A stretch of 64,000 nt of DNA from Streptomyces celluloflavus (GCA_000720995.1 JOEL01000036.1:86259-150258), one strand, 5' to 3'; counted from the stretch's first letter, positions 41,591 to 51,077 are shown. The notes: generated by a model from the letters alone, not told the origin. Program-made: numbers and translations.

Positions 41591-43096
41591 TCAGGCCACG
41601 AACGGCGTCCGCAGCTCGGCCTCGACCGGGGTGCCGGTCGCGACCAGGCGCGCGGCGCCGGCCAGTCGGGCGACGGCCTCGTCGGCGACCGCTCCGGCGA
41701 CCGTGAACGGCAGCCGCACAAAGCCTTCGAACGCGCCGTCGACGCCGAACCGCGGACCGGAGGGGACGCGCACCCCGAGCCGCTCCCCCGCCTCGGCGAT
41801 ACGGGACCCGGAGAGGCCGCCGGTACGGACCCAGAGGGTGAGCCCGCCGTGCGGGACGGTGAACTCCCAGTCGGGCAGGCGCCGTTGCAGGGCGCCGACG
41901 ATCGCGTCGCGGTTCTCGCGGGCCTCGCGGCGGCGGATCTCGATGGCCTGCTCCCAGCCGCCGGTCCCCAGGAGCGAGGCGATGGCGAGCTGTTCGAGCA
42001 CCGGTGAGCCGAGGTCGGAGTAGGCACGGGCGGCGACCAGACTGCGGATGATGTCGGGCGCGGCGCGCACCCAGCCGATCCGCATCCCGGCCCAGAACGC
42101 CTTGCTGGCCGAGCCGACGGTGATCACGGAGCTGCCCGCGGGGTCGAACGCGCAGACCGGGCGCGGCGGTTCGGGGTCCTCGTCCAGTCGGAGCTCGGCC
42201 ATGGTCTCGTCGACGACGAGCAGGGTGCCGGCCGACCGCGCGGCGTCGACCAGGCGGCGGCGCTGGTCCTCGGTGGCGAGGCTCCCGGTGGGGTTGTGGA
42301 AGTCGGCGACGACGTACGCCATGCGGGGTGCCGCGTCGCGCATGACCTGGCGCCAGGCGGGGATGTCCCAGCCGGTCAGCCGCTCGGCGAGGGCGACCGG
42401 GACGAGCCGGGCACCGGCGTCCCGCATCAGCTGGAGGATGTTGGCGTAGGACGGGGAGTCGACGGCCACCCGCTCGCCGGGGCTCGTGCACAGACGGCAG
42501 ATCGCGGCCACGGCGCCCATCGCCCCCGTGGTCACCATGATCTGTTCGGGCATGGTGGGTATGCCGCGGGCCGTGTAGCGGTCGGCGAGGGCCTGGCGCA
42601 GGACGGGCAGGCCGGCCGGGTAGTCGCCGTGGGCGTGGGCGTAGAGCGGAAGGTCTGCCATGGCGCCCTGGACGGCGCGGGTCAGCCAGGGTTCGGGGGC
42701 CGGGAGGGCGGCGCAGCCGAGGTCGATCATGGAGCCCGCGGCCTCCGGCGGCAGCGGTTCCAGGCCGCGGGTGGGCAGCGGATTGCCGGCCGGGACCGCG
42801 GTCCAGCTGCCGGAACCGCGCCGGGATTCCAGGAACCCTTCGGCGCGCAGCGCTTCGTAGGCGGCGGCGACGGTGGTGCGGCTGACCGCGTGGGCGGCGG
42901 CCAGTTCGCGTTCGGCGGGCAGCCGGGCGGCGACCGGCACCCGGCCCTCCAGGACGAGGCGGCGCACCCCGTCGGCGAGACTGCGGTAGGCGGGCAGCCG
43001 GCGGCCGCCGCCCGGGGGTTCGGCGTCCCGGGGGTCCTGTGAGCGGAGCAGCCGGGCCAGTTGGGTCGCCCCCACCGCTGAAGTCCACTGGGCCAT
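41591..43096 (-). CDS. MocR-type (GntR helix-turn-helix plus aminotransferase) regulator
   Basis: A 501-residue regulator with a GntR winged helix (RSLADGVRRLVLEGRVPVAA, then LPAERELAAAHAVSRTTVAAAYEAL) fused to a fold-type-I aminotransferase domain. The PLP lysine is in TVGSASKAFWAGMRIGW; FHNPTGSLAT and VVDETMAEL are the other cofactor blocks. It is divergent from the YczE-type gene at 43198, a standard pairing in actinobacteria, and probably activates it. ATG 43096 is used; an upstream frame to 43162 adds residues without family support. Confidence 0.92.
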   Translation of the reverse strand: MAQWTSAVGATQLARLLRSQDPRDAEPPGGGRRLPAYRSLADGVRRLVLEGRVPVAARLPAERELAAAHAVSRTTVAAAYEALRAEGFLESRRGSGSWTAVPAGNPLPTRGLEPLPPEAAGSMIDLGCAALPAPEPWLTRAVQGAMADLPLYAHAHGDYPAGLPVLRQALADRYTARGIPTMPEQIMVTTGAMGAVAAICRLCTSPGERVAVDSPSYANILQLMRDAGARLVPVALAERLTGWDIPAWRQVMRDAAPRMAYVVADFHNPTGSLATEDQRRRLVDAARSAGTLLVVDETMAELRLDEDPEPPRPVCAFDPAGSSVITVGSASKAFWAGMRIGWVRAAPDIIRSLVAARAYSDLGSPVLEQLAIASLLGTGGWEQAIEIRRREARENRDAIVGALQRRLPDWEFTVPHGGLTLWVRTGGLSGSRIAEAGERLGVRVPSGPRFGVDGAFEGFVRLPFTVAGAVADEAVARLAGAARLVATGTPVEAELRTPFVA

Positions 43097-43197
43097 GACG
43101 ATCAGTCCACCTTCCCCAAATTGGCTCTTCTCCCGGAGCCCGGACGCGCCACATGGTGACACGCATCAGTCCAATCCTGCCATGAGGGGGAAGAATC

Positions 43198-43896
43198 GTG
43201 TCCAGCACCGGAGAATCCGGCACCACGGCGACCGGCACGCCACGAGCACGGCTGCCGCGCCGGATCGTCCAGCTCTACCTGGGGCTGGTGCTCTACGGCG
43301 TGAGCATGGGGCTGATGCTGCGCGCCGGGCTCGGCCTGGAGCCGTGGAGCGTGCTGAACCAGGGCCTCGCCCGGCACACAGGTCTGTCGATCGGCACGGT
43401 CACCATCGTGTCCGGCGCACTGATCCTGCTGCTGTGGATCCCGCTGCGGCAGCGACCCGGGCTGGGGACGGTGTCGAACGTGGTGCTCCTCGGCCTGGTG
43501 ATGGACGGGACGCTGGCGCTGGTCCCCGATATCGGCTCCCTCGCGATCCGTATCCCGCTGCTGGTGGGCGCCGTGGTCCTCAACGGCGCGGCGACCGGGC
43601 TCTACATCTCGGCGCACTTCGGCCCCGGTCCCCGGGACGGGCTGATGACCGGGCTGCACCGGCTCACCGGCCGGCCCGTGCGGCTGGTGCGGACCGGTAT
43701 CGAGGTGACGGTGGTTGCGGCCGGCTTCCTGCTCGGCGGTTCGGTGGGCGTGGGCACGGTGCTCTACGCGCTGTCCATCGGGCCGCTGGCGCAGTTCTTC
43801 CTCCGCCGCTTCGCGATCGAGGGCCTGCCGGCGCAGCCGTCGCGGGTGGTGGCCCGCGGTGCGGCGCGGCAGGCGCGCGCGATACTTCCCGAGTGA
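43198..43896 (+). CDS. YczE/YyaS/YitT-family membrane protein
   Basis: A 232-residue integral membrane protein with about five helices, beginning RIVQLYLGLVLYGVSMGLML and ending in a basic tail. Conserved blocks are AGLGLEPWSVLNQGLA, GTVSNVVLLGLVMD, GAATGLYISAHFGPGPRDGL and GRPVRLVRTGIEV. Family role is unsettled (possible transport or amino-acid related permease regulated by MocR proteins). GAGGGGGAAG precedes the GTG. Its stop overlaps the next gene's GTG by 4 bases. Confidence 0.9.
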   Translation: MSSTGESGTTATGTPRARLPRRIVQLYLGLVLYGVSMGLMLRAGLGLEPWSVLNQGLARHTGLSIGTVTIVSGALILLLWIPLRQRPGLGTVSNVVLLGLVMDGTLALVPDIGSLAIRIPLLVGAVVLNGAATGLYISAHFGPGPRDGLMTGLHRLTGRPVRLVRTGIEVTVVAAGFLLGGSVGVGTVLYALSIGPLAQFFLRRFAIEGLPAQPSRVVARGAARQARAILPE

Positions 43897-44693
43897 CCCG
43901 AGCCCTCCGCATACGCCACCCCTATCTCGACCATCCCGCCCCGCTCCCGTTCGCCCACCGGGGCGGGGCGGCGGACGGCCTGGAGAACACCGCGGCCGCC
44001 TTCCGGCAGGCGGTGGCGCTCGGCTACCGCTATCTGGAGACCGATGTGCACACCACATCGGACGGCAGGCTGGTCGCCTTTCACGACGCCACGCTCGACC
44101 GGGTCACCGACGCCCGCGGCGAGATCGGCGCGCTGCCGTGGCGGACGGTGCGCCGGGCCAGGGTCGCCGGCCAGGAGCCGCTGCCGCTCTTCGAGGAACT
44201 GCTGGAGGAGTTCCCGCGGGCTCGCTGGAACGTCGATCTCAAGGCCGAGGCCGCGTTGCCACCCCTGCTGGACCTGCTGCGCAGGACCGGCGCCTGGGAC
44301 CGGGTGTGCGTGGGGTCGTTCTCGGAGGCCCGGGTGGCGCGGGCGCAGCACCTGGCCGGTCCGCGGCTGGCGACGTCGCTGGGGACCCGGGGCGTGGCGG
44401 GTCTGCGGCTGCGTTCGTACGGGCGTGGGGCGCTGCCGCTGGACCGGCTGCTGGGCCTGGCGGTGCGGCGCAGCGCGGTGTGTGTGCAGGTCCCCGAGCG
44501 GCAGTCCGGTATCCCCGTCGTCGATCCGCTGTTCCTGCGGGCCGCGCACGCCCTCGGGATGCAGGTCCACGTCTGGACGGTCAATGACGCCGGCCGGATG
44601 GCGGCGCTGCTGGATCTCGGGGTGGACGGCATCATGACCGATCACATCGAGACACTGCGGACGGTGCTGACCGCGCGGGGCCGCTGGGTCTGA
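43893..44693 (+). CDS. glycerophosphodiester phosphodiesterase
   Basis: Cleaves glycerophosphodiesters to glycerol-3-phosphate and an alcohol, using a metal ion. It has 266 residues in a TIM barrel. The catalytic N-terminus is LPFAHRGGAADGLENTAAAF (HR, then E), the metal cluster LETDVHTTSDGRLVAFHD, and the later blocks WNVDLKAE and VHVWTVNDAGRMAALLDLGV with GIMTDHIETL. No signal peptide, so cytoplasmic. Its GTG overlaps the stop of the YczE-type gene (GTGA), giving coupled translation. Confidence 0.95.
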   Translation: MTRALRIRHPYLDHPAPLPFAHRGGAADGLENTAAAFRQAVALGYRYLETDVHTTSDGRLVAFHDATLDRVTDARGEIGALPWRTVRRARVAGQEPLPLFEELLEEFPRARWNVDLKAEAALPPLLDLLRRTGAWDRVCVGSFSEARVARAQHLAGPRLATSLGTRGVAGLRLRSYGRGALPLDRLLGLAVRRSAVCVQVPERQSGIPVVDPLFLRAAHALGMQVHVWTVNDAGRMAALLDLGVDGIMTDHIETLRTVLTARGRWV

Positions 44694-44977
44694 GCGCCGG
44701 CGGCCGTCCGGCGTCGAGAGCGGCGCGGCCGGTACGGGCGGGGCCCGGGGCGGACGTCCAGGGCCCGTCGGCCGCGGTGGCGGGGGCTCCCGTTCCGGAC
44801 CAAATTTAGGCTTGGGGCGCGCGGGCCGGTAGTGTACGCCTTTGGCTCACCAGACGGACCGTTACTGCGCGCTCAGGTATGAGATGCGTTGGGTGACATC
44901 TCCTACCAGATGTGACAAATCGGGCGCCGGTGGGTAAAAAAGGGGCGGCACGACGGGCGACGCATGTCCCGATTACG
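44694..44977. other. intergenic region upstream of the sigma-R promoter
   Basis: No gene. AAATTTAGGCTTG at about 44801-44815 and TAGTGTACG near 44829 look like parts of one or more vegetative promoters for rbpA or for antisense transcription. Confidence 0.35.
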
Positions 44978-45003
44978 GGAATCTTCACCGCCGACCGGAC
45001 GTT
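44978..45003 (+). promoter_or_regulatory. sigma-R promoter of rbpA
   Basis: GGAAT (44978-44982), exactly 18 bases, GTT (45001-45003): a perfect match to the sigma-R (thiol-oxidative stress) consensus GGAAT-N18-GTT, 62 bp before the rbpA start. rbpA is a known sigma-R target in S. coelicolor. Confidence 0.88.
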
Positions 45004-45064
45004 GACCGGATGACGACGACAGCGACACCTGTCCTGTGGGCGACAAGCCCGGGAGGCACGATTC

Positions 45065-45442
45065 ATGAGTGAGCGAGCTCTCCGCGGCACGCGACTCGTG
45101 GTGACCAGCTACGAGACCGACCGCGGCATCGACCTGGCCCCGCGCCAGGCGGTGGAGTACGCATGCCAGAACGGACATCGATTTGAGATGCCGTTCTCGG
45201 TTGAGGCCGAGATTCCGCCGGAGTGGGAGTGCAAGGTATGTGGCGCGCCTTCACTCCTGGTGGATGGCGACGGCCCCGAGGAGAAGAAGGGTAAGCCCGC
45301 GCGTACGCACTGGGACATGCTCATGGAGCGGCGCACCCGCGAGGAGTTGGAGGAGGTGCTGGCCGAGAGGCTGGCCGTCCTGCGCTCCGGCACCATGAAC
45401 ATTGCCGTGCATCCGCGCGACAGCAATCGCAAGTCCGCCTGA
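45065..45442 (+). CDS. rbpA: RNA polymerase-binding protein RbpA
   Basis: A 125-residue actinobacterial transcription factor that binds core polymerase and the principal sigma factor and stabilises open complexes; it is linked to rifampicin tolerance. The N-terminal tail is SERALRGTRLVVTSYETDRG, the core domain has CQNGHRFEMPFSVEAEIPPE and CKVCGAPS, then a basic linker (EKKGKPARTHWDMLMERRTR) and the sigma-interacting helix REELEEVLAERLAVLRSG. GGGAGG precedes the ATG. It is expressed from a sigma-R promoter and ends at a perfect terminator. Confidence 0.97.
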   Translation: MSERALRGTRLVVTSYETDRGIDLAPRQAVEYACQNGHRFEMPFSVEAEIPPEWECKVCGAPSLLVDGDGPEEKKGKPARTHWDMLMERRTREELEEVLAERLAVLRSGTMNIAVHPRDSNRKSA

Positions 45443-45475
45443 CAAACGGACTCTGCCTCAGGCAGTACAGCAGTA

Positions 45476-45517
45476 CAAGGGCCGGGGCCACCGCATCCGC
45501 GGTGGCCCCGGCCCTTG
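45476..45517 (+). terminator. terminator after rbpA
   Basis: A perfect 19-bp stem (45476-45494 with 45499-45517) and a 4-base loop, followed by CTTGT. Confidence 0.9.
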
Positions 45518-45595
45518 CTTGTCCACGGTGCTCCCGTCGGGCCGCGGCATCCGGCCCCGGTGCGCGGGGGCGGCCCCCGCGCACCGGACAGCGGT

Positions 45596-46168
45596 TCAGC
45601 CGGTCAGCGGCGGGTCCTGGCGGCGCGGGGCCGGCGGATCGTCGCGGCGGATGACCTCGCCCTGGACGACCTTGCCGTCCGGCTGGTGCATCCGGGCCTG
45701 CTGGAAGGCGTCACCGAGCGTGCCCGGGGCGTAGGAGGCCGGCCGGGTCAGCAGCCGCTCGACGCGGCGGAGGATCAGCTTTCCGGTCGGCGGAAAGAGG
45801 CAGAGCAGGCCCAGGACATCGGACACCAGCCCCGGGATCATCAGCAGCAGACCGCCGAGCATCGGGAGCGTGGTGCCGCCGCCCGCCGCCGCTGCCTCCC
45901 CGGGGGCCGCCGGGTCGCCGCCGGCCTGCAAGGTCTCGGTGAGGTTCCGCCAGGCGCGCCGCCCGGCCCGCTTGATCACGAACGCGCCGGCGAGCACACC
46001 CGCGACCAGCAGCAGAAAGACCGTCAGGCCGCTCGTGGCACCGGCGACCACGGTCAGCAGCCAGATCTCCAGCACCATCCAGGCGGCGACGCCCAACGGG
46101 ACGAACCGGCGGGCGCGGGAGCGCCGGGGCGGGCGGGGACTCGGTGATGGCGTGGCTCCGAACGTCAT
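45596..46168 (-). CDS. fxsA: FxsA-family membrane protein
   Basis: A 190-residue protein. Helices are in LGVAAWMVLEIWLLTVVAGA, TVFLLLVAGVLAGAFVIKRA and, after a linker, GGGTTLPMLGGLLLMIPGLV, with the family signature MIPGLVSDVLGLLCLFPPTG and a C-terminal cytoplasmic tail (EVIRRDDPPAPRRQDPP). FxsA relieves phage F exclusion of T7 in E. coli when overproduced; its normal role is unknown. CACACT lies 6 bases before the ATG at 46168, again a leaderless-like layout. Confidence 0.9.
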   Translation of the reverse strand: MTFGATPSPSPRPPRRSRARRFVPLGVAAWMVLEIWLLTVVAGATSGLTVFLLLVAGVLAGAFVIKRAGRRAWRNLTETLQAGGDPAAPGEAAAAGGGTTLPMLGGLLLMIPGLVSDVLGLLCLFPPTGKLILRRVERLLTRPASYAPGTLGDAFQQARMHQPDGKVVQGEVIRRDDPPAPRRQDPPLTG

Positions 46169-46372
46169 GCCTCAAGTGTGCCTGGCTCCCCGCCGCACCT
46201 GCCTCGGAGGGTCGCGCGGACGATCATCTCCGGCCCGGTCGCCGCCGCACTCCCCCGCGGCGGAACGGCGCCGCCCCGCGGCGTCCGCACGAGGGCGGCG
46301 CCGCGGGGCGGCAGGGCGCGCCGGTCCGGGCGCGGTCCCGGTCTCCCGGGGACGGGAAGGGGGCGCCGCGGA

Positions 46373-47131
46373 TCAGCGGCGGCGGATCTTGTTCACCCGG
46401 GAGCCGACACCCCAGGCCGTGACCCGCCACAGCGCCTCGGCCACGATGTCGCGGCTCATCTTGCTGTCGCCCAGTTCCCGGTCGATGAAGGTGATCGGGA
46501 CCTCGACGACGTGGTACCCGGCCTGCACCGCGCGGCGGGCGAGATCGACCTGAAAGCAGTAGCCCTGGGAGGCCACCTCGTCGAGGCCGAGGCCCTCCAG
46601 GGTCTCCACGCGGAACGCGCGGAAGCCGCCCGTGACATCGCGGATCGGGACGTCCAGGAGGATGCGGGAGTACGTGCTGCCGCCGCGCGAGATGGCCTCG
46701 CGGTACTTGGGCCAGTTCACCACCCGGCCGCCGGGCACCCAGCGCGAGCCGAGCACGAGATCGGCGCCCTTGAGGGCGGTGAGCAGGCGGGGCAGTTCCT
46801 CGGGCTGGTGGGAGCCGTCGGCGTCCATCTCGACCAGCACGCCGTAGCCGTTGTCGATGCCCCACCGGAAACTCGCGAGGTAGGCGGCACCGAGCCCTTC
46901 CTTGCCCTTGCGGTGCAGGACGTGGACCTGCTCGTCGTCCGCGGAGAGTTCGTCGGCGAGCTTCCCCGTACCGTCGGGACTGTTGTCGTCCGCGACCAGT
47001 ACATGCGCCTCGGGGACGGCCGACCGCACCCGCGAGACGATCGACTTGATGTTCTCCGCCTCGTTGTAGGTCGGGATGATCACCAAGGTGGTGCCGAGCG
47101 GACCGTATTGCCGCTGACCGCCGTCTGTCAC
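46373..47131 (-). CDS. ppm: polyprenol monophosphomannose synthase (Ppm-type GT2)
   Basis: Transfers mannose from GDP-mannose to polyprenol phosphate; the product is the donor for O-mannosylation of exported proteins and for lipoglycans. It has 252 residues of GT-A fold family 2: TLVIIPTYNEAENIKSIV, VLVADDNSPDGTG, VEMDADGSHQPEEL (DxD-type metal site), LVLGSRWVPGG and RVNKIRRR at the end. It has no membrane helices, typical of the soluble Dpm1 class. It lies 9 bp after lnt in the same operon; GTG start with AAGGGG upstream. Confidence 0.94.
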   Translation of the reverse strand: MTDGGQRQYGPLGTTLVIIPTYNEAENIKSIVSRVRSAVPEAHVLVADDNSPDGTGKLADELSADDEQVHVLHRKGKEGLGAAYLASFRWGIDNGYGVLVEMDADGSHQPEELPRLLTALKGADLVLGSRWVPGGRVVNWPKYREAISRGGSTYSRILLDVPIRDVTGGFRAFRVETLEGLGLDEVASQGYCFQVDLARRAVQAGYHVVEVPITFIDRELGDSKMSRDIVAEALWRVTAWGVGSRVNKIRRR

Positions 47132-47140
47132 TGCTGCCCC

Positions 47141-48922
47141 TTACTTGTCCTTCGTACGCCCGCGCCGACCGATGACTGTCGCGGCGGCGCAGGACAGAAG
47201 ACCCACGATAGCGAGCGCCCACTCGGGAGCCGCACCGACGCGGTCGGCCGGCGTCGTTTCGTCGCGCAGCGGGATCCGGGCGGACACGACCCCCTGGGTG
47301 AATTCCGGGATCTGGTGGGTGACCTCGCCGTCCGGGGCGACGACGGCGCTGATGCCGCTGGTGGCGGCGGTGACCACGGCCCGGCCGTGCTCGACGGCGC
47401 GCAGCTTGGACATGGCGAGCTGCTGTTCGGGCTGGCCGGTGCGGCCGTAGGTGGCGTTGTTGGTCTGGACGACCAGGGCGCGGGCGCCCGCGCCCACGGT
47501 GTCGTGCACGATCTCGTCGTAGGCGACCTCGAAGCAGATGACGTCGCCGAGCTTGGCGGGGCCGACGTTCAGCACGCCGGTGTGGTCGCCCGGGGCGAAG
47601 TCGCGGGGCACCCGCTGGAAACGCGTGATGATCTTGCTGAGCTGCTCCCGGAAGGGCACGTACTCGCCGAACGGCACCGGGTGCTGCTTGGTGTACGAGG
47701 CACCGGGGCCCGACTTCGGGTCCCAGACGATGCCCTCGTTGAAGACATAGCCCTTCTTGGCGGAGTGGTCGACGAGGGCGCCGACGAGCACCGGGACGCC
47801 GATGGCCTTCACGGCCTCGTCGATCCGGTCGTACGCCTGCGGGTACTTGAACGGGTCGAGATCCGAGGAGTTCTCCGGCCAGATGACCAGGTCGGGCTTC
47901 TTCACCCGGCCGGCCCGCACATCGGCCGCGAGCTTCTCGGTGGCCGTGGCGTGGTTGTCGAGAATCTTCATGGGGCGGCCCAGGAAGTCCATACCGGGCT
48001 GCTGGACGTTGCCCTGGACGACGGCGATGTCGACGCTGTCGTCGGCCTCGGTCGGTACGGGAACCGCCAGGCCGACGACGGTGACGGCGGCGGCCAGCCC
48101 GAACGCCTCGATGGCCGGCACCGCCCGGCGCACCGAACCGGCACCCCGCAGCCCCCACAGGGTGGCGGCGCAGCCGGCGAGCAGCGCACCGGCCAGCGCC
48201 ACGGCGAAGGTCACCAGCGGGGCGCCGCCGAGCGCGGCGAGCGGGGTGAACGGCGACCCGGTGTTGGCGAAGGCCAGCCGGCCCCAGGGGAAGCCGCCGA
48301 ACGGGAGGCGGTCGCGGGCCCATTCCTGGGCGACCCACAGGCAGGCCGTCCACAGCGGCCAGCAGGGCAGCCGGGAGGTGCCGGCCAGCGCCGCGCCCAG
48401 CAGCATCATGAAGAGCGCTTCGGCGACGGAGAGGCCGATCACCGCGTCCCAGCCGACGACGTGCAGCCACTTCAGCAGGATCACGAAGAACGGCAGGCCG
48501 AGGACGAACCCGGTCCAGGCGCCCTGGCGGACGGTCCGGCCGCGGGTGAGCAGCGAGAGCGCGGCGACGGCCACGAGAGACAGCGGCCACAGGTCGTACG
48601 GCGGGAAGGCGAGCGCGAGCGCGAGGCCGGAGACGACCGCGAGCACGGTACGCACCGCCTCGCGGCGGGCGAGCGCGGCGAGCCGCCGGGCGCGGCCGGG
48701 GCGGCGTGGCGGATGCGCGGCGGCCCCGCCGCTACCGGGGGCGCCGGCGCTCCCCCCGGCGCCGTTCCCACCGTCAGGGGCCGGTCTGCCGGCGGGCGCG
48801 CCGGGACCGGCGTCCGGGGTGTCGGTCCGGTCCCCCGTGGGACCTGTACCGGCAGGCGGCACCGGGCCGTCGGGCGAGGCGCCGCTGACGGCTTCTTCGG
48901 TGGTGTCGGATCCGGCTGGCAC
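47141..48922 (-). CDS. lnt: apolipoprotein N-acyltransferase
   Basis: Adds the third acyl chain to the N-terminal cysteine of lipoproteins at the outer face of the membrane. It has 593 residues. The first about 85 are a disordered Pro/Gly/Ala tail, then about six helices (from AVVSGLALALAFPPYDLWPL). The nitrilase-like domain has DIAVVQGNVQQPGM, LVIWPENSSDLDPF (Glu), PVPFGEYVPFR (Glu), GDVICFEVAYDE (Cys nucleophile) and QTNNATYGRTGQPEQQ. GTG 48922 is used, with AAGGAAGG upstream. In mycobacteria Lnt and Ppm are one fused or adjacent unit; here they are adjacent genes. Confidence 0.94.
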   Translation of the reverse strand: MPAGSDTTEEAVSGASPDGPVPPAGTGPTGDRTDTPDAGPGAPAGRPAPDGGNGAGGSAGAPGSGGAAAHPPRRPGRARRLAALARREAVRTVLAVVSGLALALAFPPYDLWPLSLVAVAALSLLTRGRTVRQGAWTGFVLGLPFFVILLKWLHVVGWDAVIGLSVAEALFMMLLGAALAGTSRLPCWPLWTACLWVAQEWARDRLPFGGFPWGRLAFANTGSPFTPLAALGGAPLVTFAVALAGALLAGCAATLWGLRGAGSVRRAVPAIEAFGLAAAVTVVGLAVPVPTEADDSVDIAVVQGNVQQPGMDFLGRPMKILDNHATATEKLAADVRAGRVKKPDLVIWPENSSDLDPFKYPQAYDRIDEAVKAIGVPVLVGALVDHSAKKGYVFNEGIVWDPKSGPGASYTKQHPVPFGEYVPFREQLSKIITRFQRVPRDFAPGDHTGVLNVGPAKLGDVICFEVAYDEIVHDTVGAGARALVVQTNNATYGRTGQPEQQLAMSKLRAVEHGRAVVTAATSGISAVVAPDGEVTHQIPEFTQGVVSARIPLRDETTPADRVGAAPEWALAIVGLLSCAAATVIGRRGRTKDK

Positions 48923-49436
48923 GGTCGCGGCCTTCCTTGCAGGTCGATGGTGAGCTGACCGTACATCGGGGGGCCGCCACGGCGGATCCGGGGTACCGGG
49001 GGCACGGGCGCACCGGGCGGGCCGTGGTGCGGTGCGGATCGGGGCCCGGCGCCCTTCGGGCCGACCTGGGGCCCGCTGGCTGCGGGTCGACCGAAAGCCG
49101 TTGTCTACTGAGCATCCGGGCCCCACCCGGGTCACACCTGCCGACCGGCTGAAACCTTCCGTCGCCCCGGGCCGCTGCTGCTGGACCTGGCTCCCAGTGA
49201 CGGTGTGCCGGTGTGGCCTGCCGTCCCATGGCCCAGCTGCGTTCGACGGCTGCGCGGAGGTCTCCCGATCGGGCGTCCTGTGGTGGACTCGGCAGAACCT
49301 ACCGGCCGCCGACCGCCTGCTGTCAACAGGTGCTCCGCCTGCGTCGTTTTCGCGTCGTGCCAGGTCAGCGGCGAGCCTTCCCAGGTGGGGCAAGTACCTG
49401 CACGCACGCCCCGCGGCGGCACGTGCCCGTGGGAAG
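48923..49436. other. 514-bp intergenic region
   Basis: No gene supported. Contains the promoter of the lnt-ppm operon (minus strand); AGTAGACAAC on that strand (around 49105) is a possible -10. Nothing repeated or structured is evident. Confidence 0.4.
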
Positions 49437-51077
49437 TCACTCGTTCGGCCGTCCGAAGACCGTGCGTCCGGCCACCACCGTGCTCAGGCACACCGGAAGG
49501 TCGTTGCCGGGGGTGAGATCGGGCAGGCCGGGGGTGCCGGAGCGGGGGTCGGTGGACCAGCGCTCGACGCGCTCGTCGGGGGCCTGGACGACCAGGTCAC
49601 CGGTGCGCCAGACCGCGTAGTCGGCGGGGGCGCCGGGCACCAGGACGCCCGCGTCGTCGCGTCCGACGGCCCGCCAGCCGCCGCGGGTGTGGGCGGTGAA
49701 CGCGGCGCGGGCGGAGATGCCGTGGGCGCGGGTGCGGTGGAAGACGGCGGCGCGCAGGGTGCCCCACGGGTCGAGCGGGGTGACCGGGCTGTCCGAGCCG
49801 AGGGCGAGCGGGACACCGGCCTTGAGCAGGGCGGCGTACGGGTTGAGGGTGCGGGCGCGGTCGGTACCCAGACGGGCCGCGTACATACCGCTCGCGCCGC
49901 CCCAGGCCGCGTCGAAGGCCGGCTGGACGGAGGCGGTCAGGGCGAGGTCGGCGAAGGCGGCGACGGTGCTCTCGGTGAGCATTTCGGCGTGTTCGACGCG
50001 GTGCCGGGCGGCGCGGATCCGGTCCGTGCCGACCCGCTCGGCGGCGGCGCGTACGCCGTCGACGACGCTGGTCAGGGCGGCGTCGCCGATGGCGTGGAAG
50101 CCCGCTTGCAGACCCGCCTCGGTGCAGGCCGCGACATGGGCGGCGACGGTCTCGGTGTCGAGGTAGGCGGTGCCCGTGTGGGAGGCGTCCGCGTACGGGG
50201 CGTGGAGGTGGGCGGTGTGCGAGCCGAGCGAGCCGTCGACGAAGAGGTCACCGGCCGCGCCGCGGGCTCCGAGGGCGCGGATCCGGTCGGCGCCCTTTGC
50301 GGACGTGATCGCTTCGGCCCAGTAGCCGACGACGCGCGGGCCGCGTCCCTCGGCGGCCAGGGCGAGCAGCGCGGTGAAGTCGTCCTCGCTGGAGATGTCC
50401 GGGCCCGCGCACTCGTGCAGGCTGCCGATGCCCAGGGAGGCGGCGTGGGCGAGCGTCGCGGCCTGGGCGTCGGCGCGCTGGGCCGGGGTCACCGTGGCGT
50501 ACGCGGCCTGCCGCACGGCGTGGTGGGCAGCACCGGTCAGCGGTGCGTCGGGGTGCCATCCGGCCAGCTCGCGGACGCCGGGGACCTGGTCGAGCAGGGC
50601 GGTGGTGACGACCGCGGAGTGCACATCGACCCGGGTGAGGTAGAGGGGGCGGCCGCCGGTGGCCGCGTCCAGTTCGGCGCGGGAGGGCGGGCGCCCCTCG
50701 GGCCAGGCGCTGGCGTCCCAGCCGTGGCCGAGCAGGATCCGGTCCGCCGGGCGGGCGGCGGCGTACTCGCGGATCCGGGCCAGCACGCCGGGGAGCGTGG
50801 TGGCGGTGGACAGGTCCAGGCCGGTGAGGGCGAGGCCGGTCGCCGTGGTGTGCACATGTGCGTCCGTGAACGCCGGGGTGACGAGGGCGCCGTCGAGGTG
50901 GATCGTCTCGTCCACCCCGTCGGCGAAGGAATCGGCGGCGCCCTCTTCGCCGACCCAGGCGATGGCGTCGCCCTCCACGACCATGGCGGTGGCGAAGGGG
51001 TCCGCGGGGCTGTGCACCTCGCCGCCGCGCAGCAGGACGGTGCGGGGACGGGCCGGATCGGGGATGCGCTCGCTCAT
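49437..51077 (-). CDS. amidohydrolase family protein (YtcJ-like)
   Basis: A 546-residue cytoplasmic amidohydrolase of the YtcJ/NfdA type. The N-terminal beta-sandwich is followed by the first metal motif TPAFTDAHVHTTATG (HxH). Later ligands are in RVDVHSAVV, HECAGPDIS, FVDGSLGSHTA, AGFHAIGDAALT, HRVEHAEML and LALGSDSPVTPLDPW (Asp). NfdA-type relatives hydrolyse formylated amines, but the substrate cannot be deduced. CAGACT lies seven bases before the ATG, a possible -10. It lies 55 bp downstream of the Lrp gene, same strand. Confidence 0.9.
   Translation of the reverse strand: MSERIPDPARPRTVLLRGGEVHSPADPFATAMVVEGDAIAWVGEEGAADSFADGVDETIHLDGALVTPAFTDAHVHTTATGLALTGLDLSTATTLPGVLARIREYAAARPADRILLGHGWDASAWPEGRPPSRAELDAATGGRPLYLTRVDVHSAVVTTALLDQVPGVRELAGWHPDAPLTGAAHHAVRQAAYATVTPAQRADAQAATLAHAASLGIGSLHECAGPDISSEDDFTALLALAAEGRGPRVVGYWAEAITSAKGADRIRALGARGAAGDLFVDGSLGSHTAHLHAPYADASHTGTAYLDTETVAAHVAACTEAGLQAGFHAIGDAALTSVVDGVRAAAERVGTDRIRAARHRVEHAEMLTESTVAAFADLALTASVQPAFDAAWGGASGMYAARLGTDRARTLNPYAALLKAGVPLALGSDSPVTPLDPWGTLRAAVFHRTRAHGISARAAFTAHTRGGWRAVGRDDAGVLVPGAPADYAVWRTGDLVVQAPDERVERWSTDPRSGTPGLPDLTPGNDLPVCLSTVVAGRTVFGRPNE

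Noticed and set aside
45515-46147. Plus-strand frames opposite fxsA, ppm and lnt
   Set aside because: All are antisense to recognised genes, rich in Arg/Gly/Pro, without initiation signals.
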